64,000 nt of DNA, taken from positions 61,296 to 125,295 of the forward strand of contig CAUSEC010000015.1 of NCBI GenBank assembly GCA_963530515.1, read 5' to 3'. Positions 59,087-64,000 of the stretch are shown here, piece by piece. The notes beneath the pieces are model-generated. The model saw nothing but the letters and a program-made list of their open reading frames with translations. It made no database searches and was not told the origin of the DNA. Position numbers and translations under genes: made by a program. How positions within the stretch are numbered: position 1 is the first letter of the stretch; each line of letters begins with the position of its first letter. The stretch comes from CBFFRJ01 sp963530515. GTDB lineage: Bacteria; Pseudomonadota; Gammaproteobacteria; Enterobacterales; Enterobacteriaceae.

Positions 59087-60802
59087 GTTATTGAAGTTCC
59101 ATGTTAGCGTCAGGCTGTAACGCCAGTCGCGGCCGTGGGTGTCGGTGGGCACATCGCCGGTCGGGCGTGCGGCTTCCACGGCAACGCTGTAGTGGCGGTT
59201 ATCGCCGACCATCACCCCTGCCGCCACCGAGCTTAAACGCTGGTGGCGATAGCCCGGCTGATTAAACCAGGTGCGCGCGGTGTCTGCCAGAACGTAGGGC
59301 TGCACCGTGGCCAGCCATTGACTCTCTTTACGATTGTGCAGATAGCGCAGCTCAACCTGCCCGCCGTAGCCGTAATCGCCCTGGGCTTCGCCGTCCTGAT
59401 AGCCGCGCCCAAAACGCTGGGCGCCAAAGCTGACGCGCTCGGCTTCGGGCAGATTGTTATCTGACCATGCCCCTTCCAGCGAACTCGACAGACGCACGTT
59501 TTCCGTGACCAGCCAGGCGGCATTAAGGTTGCTTTTCCAGCGGGTGAAGTCGATGTCGGTGCCCTGTGCGGGAGCGGCATCCGCCCCTAAGGCGTCCAGC
59601 CCGTGGCGAACTGAAAGCGCGCCGCTGAGGCTGGCTTTTGCGCCGTCAAACTCGCGTAACCCGTTGATACCAAACTCCAGCGCCGGGTAGCGCACGTGCT
59701 GATTCTGCTCCGGTAGCGCCACCGTTTGGCCGAATCCCCGCGCGCGCAGGCGGTAGTCGTTACGCCGGTCGGTGTAGTCAATGCCGCCAAAGACGCTGAG
59801 CTGTTTTTGCCGGGTCAGCAGCCACGGGTAGCTCAGGCTCACGCCGCCGTTGTATTGCGTGGTTTTCTGCCGGGCATCCACTGAGACGCCGTTTGGCAAA
59901 AAGAGCAGGGGGTCGTAGTTTTTGGGATCGTCCCGGTAATAGCTGCCTTTCAGCTGTAAATTCAGCCCCTCATCGTTGAGAAACTGCTGATAATTGAGCC
60001 CCAGGTAATCTTGTTTGTCGCTGCCGCCCAGCGGCACGAAGGTGGCGATGCCCAACTGATCGCCATAGCTTGTCAGGTTGCTCAGGGTGCCATTCACCAG
60101 CGCCAGATTTTGCCCCTTCCGGGTGTCCAGCGTCGACGAGATGTCCCAGATGTGGGGCTGCTCGGCGTTGACGGTCATCACCGCCGCGCCGTAAATGTTC
60201 TTCGGCAACTGGGCGTTAACGTCCACTTTGGTGCCCGGCGTCTGGGTCATCAGCTGGCTGTAACGATCAAAAATCGCCTGCGACAGTGGCCTGGCCGCCA
60301 TAATCTTCTCCGCCAGCCGTTTCAGTCGCGCGGCAATGCTGGCGTTGTTGCTGTTGATTTCGCTGCGTGCCACATAGCCTTCCACGAGGATGATTTTTAT
60401 CGTGCCGTCATGAAAATTATCGTCCGGCAGCCAGGCGTAAGAGAGCGGGTAGCCGTCTGCCCGGTAGCGGGCGGTGATGCCGTTTGCCAGGTCGATAATG
60501 GTTTTCAACGGCACGGTCTTCCCGGCATAGGGACGAAAGGGCTGGAGCAGAGATTTCAACGGATACACCGTGCCGCCGACGAACTGGATGTGTTTGACCA
60601 GCACCGGGGTGGTTGGGGTGAGTTTGCTCTCCGGTTTGGTCACTGTGACTTTGGGTTCGGGGGCAGGACGCGTATCCGGTTCCTGGGTGGTTCGCGAGGG
60701 TTTGGCAGGGTTTGCAGAATCGACAATCGCCGGAAGCGTGTCGGCTCGGGCGAGCGACAGCAGGCCGGTGCAGAGCAGCACAGAGCAGAGTGAGAGTTTC
60801 AT
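59078..60802 (-). CDS. ShlB/FhaC/HecB-family two-partner secretion transporter (TpsB-like)
   Basis: Outer-membrane beta-barrel transporter of 574 residues. The signal peptide ends LARA at residue 20. A Pro/Thr-rich linker (about 30-66) leads into two POTRA domains (about 67-143, with VKHIQFVGGTVYPL, and about 144-215). The rest is a 16-strand-type barrel with GAQRFGRGYQDGEAQGD (460-476), which carries the RG[YF] motif of the plug loop. The C-terminal strand is YSLTLTWNFNNLR. It lies 99 bp after the lipoprotein gene on the same strand. By family it should export a partner across the outer membrane; the only candidate nearby is that lipoprotein. Confidence 0.87.
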   Translation of the reverse strand: MKLSLCSVLLCTGLLSLARADTLPAIVDSANPAKPSRTTQEPDTRPAPEPKVTVTKPESKLTPTTPVLVKHIQFVGGTVYPLKSLLQPFRPYAGKTVPLKTIIDLANGITARYRADGYPLSYAWLPDDNFHDGTIKIILVEGYVARSEINSNNASIAARLKRLAEKIMAARPLSQAIFDRYSQLMTQTPGTKVDVNAQLPKNIYGAAVMTVNAEQPHIWDISSTLDTRKGQNLALVNGTLSNLTSYGDQLGIATFVPLGGSDKQDYLGLNYQQFLNDEGLNLQLKGSYYRDDPKNYDPLLFLPNGVSVDARQKTTQYNGGVSLSYPWLLTRQKQLSVFGGIDYTDRRNDYRLRARGFGQTVALPEQNQHVRYPALEFGINGLREFDGAKASLSGALSVRHGLDALGADAAPAQGTDIDFTRWKSNLNAAWLVTENVRLSSSLEGAWSDNNLPEAERVSFGAQRFGRGYQDGEAQGDYGYGGQVELRYLHNRKESQWLATVQPYVLADTARTWFNQPGYRHQRLSSVAAGVMVGDNRHYSVAVEAARPTGDVPTDTHGRDWRYSLTLTWNFNNLR

Positions 60803-60870
60803 TGCTCAGTCCCTTTTATGTTTTTTTGTCACCCGCGTTGAGAACAGGTGAGCACGCTTGCTGTGAAGAC

Positions 60871-60890
60871 GTGCCCCCGTGAGGGGGCAC
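60871..60890 (-). promoter_or_regulatory. Intercistronic stem-loop between lipoprotein and TpsB-like genes
   Basis: GTGCCCCC-GTGA-GGGGGCAC is a perfect 8-bp stem with a 4-nt loop, 11 bp after the lipoprotein stop. No T-run follows on the minus strand, so it is not a full terminator. It could stabilise the upstream mRNA end and reduce expression of the transporter. Confidence 0.65.
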
Positions 60891-60901
60891 AAAAGTGACG
60901 C

Positions 60902-62146
60902 TTAGTTTTTCTTCAGAATGCCGCCAACTGCGCTGGTCAATATGCCAGGCTGGCTGGCGGTGGTTCCACTGGTGCTGGATGCGTTATTCGTGACAGAGGC
61001 GTCGAGGTTCGCCGTCAGGGTATTCACCGTCGTGCCGACGTTAGCAAGCAGGCCATTTTTACTGGCATCGACGTCAGCCGTTGCGGTGATACCACCGTTG
61101 CTGGCGGTGGAGGTTCCGCTGCCCGTTGAGGTTGACGCCGGTTTCACCAGGCCACCCACATCGGTTACCGTCTGACCGACAGTCTGAACGACCTGGCCAA
61201 CACCCGCGAGGTTCGGATTCGACGCACTCACGTTGCTGCCGACACCGCTGACGCCGTTACCGACGGTGGTCAGCAGATTATTCACCGGCTTACCAAGCCC
61301 GGTGGTCGTCCCCACGCCCTGGGTCAACTTGCTCACTCCACCGGTGGTGTTGTTCACAAGCGTAGTGGCCCCGGTCGTCAGTTTGGTCACGCCGTCGCTG
61401 GCAACCGCCGTGGTTAACGAATTCCCGGCGGTGCTCACCACCTGGCCGGTTCTGTCTACGATGGTGCCTGCAAGGTTGGTGACCGGCGCAAGTCCGGTGT
61501 TGGCCGTTGAACTGGCCAGATTAGTACCGACGCCGGATACCGTATTCCCCAGTGAGCTGACCGTAGTGGTCACACCCTGTAGCGTGGTGCCTACCCCGTT
61601 GGGGTTGTTCGAATTGCCCAGGCCCGTTGTTACGCCTGTGCCCGTGGTATTCAGGGCAGTGCCTAAACCACTGACCGTAGTGGCGACCGTTGAGGTGACC
61701 GGATTATTGCTGGGGAGCTGGCTACCGAGGCTATCCAGCGTGCCGCCGACGCTGGAGACCGCCGTACCTGCATCGCTGACCACCGTGTTGACTGCCGCGT
61801 TAGAGGCCGTTGTGCCGCCGCCATCGGTACCACCGGTACCGCCACCTGTGCCATCGCCTCCACTGGTGCCGCCACCGTTGCTTCCGCTAGTACCTCCACC
61901 GGTACCGCCGCCATTATTAGCACCCGTACCGCCATCGGTACCACTGCCAGAGCTTCCATCGGTGCCGCCGCTTCCGCTGCCGCCGTCAGAACCATTCCCC
62001 GCCGTCTGGCCATCCGAGCCGGAGGTTTGGTTGTCTTTCAATTTAGAATATGACTTACCGCCGCTACCGCTACAGGCCGATAAGGAGAATGCGAGAATGA
62101 CCGCCATCGCGATTGTGCTCAGGTGGCTAAATTTATTTACAGCCAT
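60902..62146 (-). CDS. Gly/Ser/Thr-rich repetitive lipoprotein, candidate substrate of the adjacent TpsB
   Basis: 414 residues. A lipoprotein signal ends at the lipobox LSAC (Cys25), with Ser at +2, which predicts sorting to the outer membrane. Residues 41-112 are low-complexity Gly/Ser/Thr/Asp/Asn. From about 115 to 335 follow quasi-repeats of Val/Leu-Gly/Thr/Ser-x, for example GVTTTVSSLGNTVSGVGTNL. The C-terminus is hydrophobic (GILTSAVGGILKKN). Cys25 is the only cysteine of the mature form. There is no TPS (haemagglutination-activity) domain. Proteins of this sort are often labelled collagen-like, but no regular Gly-X-Y run is evident. The GC content is high, unlike the AT-rich region upstream. 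Confidence 0.82.
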   Translation of the reverse strand: MAVNKFSHLSTIAMAVILAFSLSACSGSGGKSYSKLKDNQTSGSDGQTAGNGSDGGSGSGGTDGSSGSGTDGGTGANNGGGTGGGTSGSNGGGTSGGDGTGGGTGGTDGGGTTASNAAVNTVVSDAGTAVSSVGGTLDSLGSQLPSNNPVTSTVATTVSGLGTALNTTGTGVTTGLGNSNNPNGVGTTLQGVTTTVSSLGNTVSGVGTNLASSTANTGLAPVTNLAGTIVDRTGQVVSTAGNSLTTAVASDGVTKLTTGATTLVNNTTGGVSKLTQGVGTTTGLGKPVNNLLTTVGNGVSGVGSNVSASNPNLAGVGQVVQTVGQTVTDVGGLVKPASTSTGSGTSTASNGGITATADVDASKNGLLANVGTTVNTLTANLDASVTNNASSTSGTTASQPGILTSAVGGILKKN

Positions 62147-62153
62147 GATGTGA

Positions 62154-62500
62154 CCCTCTGAATTAAAACGCCGCTTAGCGTATTAATCAGTGTAAATGGC
62201 CTTTTTTCTCCCGTTGAGAAATGTGGGTGATAATTTACACACGGTTTAAAAAATATGATTATTCCTAATTTAGGGTGTTTGTGTTTCTTTGTTTAATTCA
62301 GTTAAAACAATGACTTTTATTTTTTTATTAACACTTAAGTCTGGCTTAATGGTTTATTAACGATGTAGCTTAATTTAACTTAAGGATATATTTATTATAT
62401 TCTCTGGTAAATATTTAAATATATGCATGCCAGATATATTTACGGGAAAACAAGATGCTAATTAAATAGCCATTTAAAGTGTGGTGTTATTCATTTGATT
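62154..62500. promoter_or_regulatory. AT-rich region upstream of the lipoprotein gene
   Basis: About 350 bp with no credible ORF and far higher A+T than the rest of the window. It contains repeated words, ATTAAC at 62327 and 62356 and GCTTAAT at 62344 and 62368, and TTAAG/CTTAA palindromes. It must carry the lipoprotein promoter. The composition suits silencing by H-NS, by inference. Confidence 0.5.
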
Positions 62501-62527
62501 AAAAAAAAGCCCTCAATAATGAGGGCT
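62501..62527 (-). terminator. Intrinsic terminator of avtA
   Basis: AGCCCTCA-ATAA-TGAGGGCT stem; on the minus strand it is followed by eight T residues (the A-run at 62501-62508). It starts 10 bp after the avtA stop. A canonical rho-independent terminator. Confidence 0.93.
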
Positions 62528-62536
62528 CCATTTTAT

Positions 62537-63790
62537 TTATGCGTTCTCACGCCAGGCATTTTCAATTTCTTCCGCAAGAATTTTCACTCCCGCTTCGATT
62601 TTATCTGGATCCGGAACGTAGTTCATGCGCATGCATTGGTGGGTGTGCGGCCAGGGTTTGTCCAGACCGGGGAAGAAGTAGTCGCCCGGCACCATCAGTA
62701 CGCCGCGTTTTTTCAGCCGCTGGTAGAGAAGTTCGGTAGTGATCGGCAAGTCTTTAAACCACAGCCAGAGGAAAATCGCCCCTTCCGGCTTATGAATCAG
62801 GCAGCGATCTTCCGGCAGGTAGCGGCGGATGGTCGCAATGGTTTCCTGCACGCGCTGATAGTAGAACGGTTTGATGACGGTGTCTGACAGGCGCAGCAGG
62901 TCATTACGTTTGATCATCTCACACATCATGGCAGGGCCAATACCGCCTGGGGCGAGGCTGATGATGCCGTTCATATTGCGGATGGCGGAAATCACCTTCT
63001 CATTGGCAATAATAATGCCGCAGCGGCTGCCCGGCAGGCCCAGCTTCGACAGGCTCATGCAGAGAATGATATTCGGATTCCATAAAGGACGCGCTTCGCT
63101 AAAGATGATGCCGGGGAAGGGAACGCCGTAAGCATTGTCGATAACCAGCGGAATGCCGTGCTGATTGGCCAGCGCATCAAGCTTAATCAGCTCTTCATCG
63201 GTTATCACGTTGCCGGTCGGGTTCGTCGGGCGCGATACGCAAATCATCCCCGTCTCTTCGCCAATGTGCAGATGTTCGAAGTCGACATGGTATTTAAACT
63301 GGCCTTCCGGCAGCAGTTCAATATTAGGGCGGGCGGAGACGAACAGGTCTTCTTCAAGGCCGGAATCTGCGTAGCCAATGTATTCCGGTGCCAGCGGGAA
63401 CAGCACCTTTCTGGTGGTTCCATCGGCACGTCGGCCTGCAAACAGATTGAACAAGTAGAAAAATGCACTCTGACTGCCGTTTGTCAGTGCGATATTCTGC
63501 GGTTCAATATCCCAACCCAGCTCTTCACGCAGCATGCCTGCGAGTAATGTCAGCAGCTCAGACTTGCCCTGCGGACCGTCATAATTGCATAGCGCATCAG
63601 TGGCTTTGCCGCTTTCCAGCATCTCGGCGAGCAGGTTGTGGAAGTAATCGGTCATGGCCGGGATTTGTGCGGGGTTTCCGCCGCCGAGCATGATGGCACC
63701 GGGGGTGCGCAGACCGTCGTTAAGGTCTTCCATGAGGCGCGTAATGCCTGCATGGCGGGTGAATTTGTCGCCGAAAAGTGAAAATGTCAT
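62537..63790 (-). CDS. avtA: Valine-pyruvate aminotransferase
   Basis: PLP-dependent fold-type-I aminotransferase (transaminase C) that makes valine from 2-ketoisovalerate with alanine as donor. The PLP lysine is in CMSLSKLGLPGSRCG; NPTGNVITDEEL and DNAYGVPFPGI are cofactor-binding motifs. 417 residues, co-linear with E. coli AvtA. In E. coli it neighbours ysaA; here the lipoprotein-TpsB pair lies between. Confidence 0.97.
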   Translation of the reverse strand: MTFSLFGDKFTRHAGITRLMEDLNDGLRTPGAIMLGGGNPAQIPAMTDYFHNLLAEMLESGKATDALCNYDGPQGKSELLTLLAGMLREELGWDIEPQNIALTNGSQSAFFYLFNLFAGRRADGTTRKVLFPLAPEYIGYADSGLEEDLFVSARPNIELLPEGQFKYHVDFEHLHIGEETGMICVSRPTNPTGNVITDEELIKLDALANQHGIPLVIDNAYGVPFPGIIFSEARPLWNPNIILCMSLSKLGLPGSRCGIIIANEKVISAIRNMNGIISLAPGGIGPAMMCEMIKRNDLLRLSDTVIKPFYYQRVQETIATIRRYLPEDRCLIHKPEGAIFLWLWFKDLPITTELLYQRLKKRGVLMVPGDYFFPGLDKPWPHTHQCMRMNYVPDPDKIEAGVKILAEEIENAWRENA

Positions 63791-63927
63791 AGCAGCTGTT
63801 CTGTCGGTCTGATTTTAAAAATGGCTAACCATAGCGCTACATACCCTGCTGTGCAAATCGGATGAGATGGGGTTATGCGACGTTTTATTTTAAGTATTTA
63901 TGATTTGGTGGTGTTTTATATTGTTGT

Positions 63928-64000
63928 CGCCCTCTCCCTGAGGGCTGAGGCATCCCCACAAAATAATACGAGCACGGACAGTTCCCTCGCCCCTTCGGGG
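63928..64000. repeat. GC-rich dispersed palindromic repeat, copy 5 (cut by the window end)
   Basis: CGCCCTCTCCCTGAGGGCTGAGG and, after a gap, CAGTTCCCTCGCCCCTTCGGGG. It matches the arms of copies 1 and 3 (CCCTCGCCCCTTTGGGG; CTCTCCCT). It continues past the window. The rest of the gap from 63791 shows nothing but AT-rich upstream sequence of avtA. Confidence 0.7.

Noticed and set aside
61233..62153. A 306-codon open frame on the plus strand, rich in Pro and Val
   Set aside because: It lies fully antisense to the repetitive lipoprotein gene. Low-complexity Gly/Thr/Ser codons read backwards give Pro/Val-rich open frames. It has no domain and no ribosome site.

Overview
The window reads as a chromosomal segment of a Gram-negative enteric bacterium close to Enterobacter or Klebsiella. 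The backbone order mutM-coaD-waa cluster-kbl-tdh-yibQ-envC-gpmI-yibN-grxC-secB-gpsA-cysE-trmL-lld-mtl-selAB ... yia-ysaA-avtA is the one known from E. coli K-12, with lineage-specific swaps. The LPS core genes are of the Klebsiella/Enterobacter kind (waaA-waaE-coaD, a WabG-like transferase). The sugar locus has the Klebsiella-type order yiaK-L-X1-X2-P-Q-R-S, without the E. coli yiaMNO transporter. The taxonomic call is inferred from gene content and protein resemblance, not from a database search.

Region 1 (1-18.6 kb): DNA repair (mutM), coenzyme A synthesis (coaD) and LPS inner and outer core assembly. The minus-strand heptose operon is hldD-waaF-waaC-waaQ-WabG-like GT4. A converging plus-strand GT4 follows, then waaL with a strong terminator, then a separate unit of GT2, an unassigned transferase and a phosphoethanolamine-transferase-like protein, then waaA-waaE-coaD. 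kbl-tdh (threonine catabolism) lies beyond hldD, followed by a second WaaE-family transferase.

Region 2 (18.6-37.5 kb): conserved housekeeping genes. gpmI-envC-yibQ concern glycolysis and septal amidase activation. yibN-grxC-secB-gpsA-cysE concern redox, protein export, phospholipid and cysteine synthesis. trmL follows. lldR-lldD handles L-lactate, but the permease gene lldP is absent from the locus. mtlA-mtlD-mtlR-yibL handles mannitol and has a large CRP-rich control region. yibF and selA-selB complete the stretch.

Region 3 (37.5-45 kb): accessory genes. There are two toxin-antitoxin modules back to back (HigBA-like and HicAB), the helicase gene dbpA, and a GH127 beta-L-arabinofuranosidase with a GPH-family transporter and a divergent AraC regulator.

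Region 4 (45-58.5 kb): a yia/ascorbate-type catabolic regulon. The Klebsiella-type operon yiaKLX1X2PQRS is preceded by a four-gene operon for a ribose/xylose-type ABC transporter and an SMP-30 lactonase, with the IclR regulator YiaJ divergent. A shared 28-bp operator-like motif precedes both operons, so I infer that YiaJ controls both.

Region 5 (58.5-64 kb): ysaA, then a probably horizontally acquired pair, and avtA. The pair is a Gly/Ser/Thr-rich lipoprotein of 414 residues and a two-partner-secretion TpsB-like outer-membrane transporter. The lipoprotein does not look like a normal TpsA substrate, and this pair is the best candidate for an undescribed system here. Two REP elements and a separate family of GC-rich palindromes (at least five copies) sit in intergenic gaps. 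I saw no tRNA, rRNA, CRISPR array, insertion sequence or prophage.
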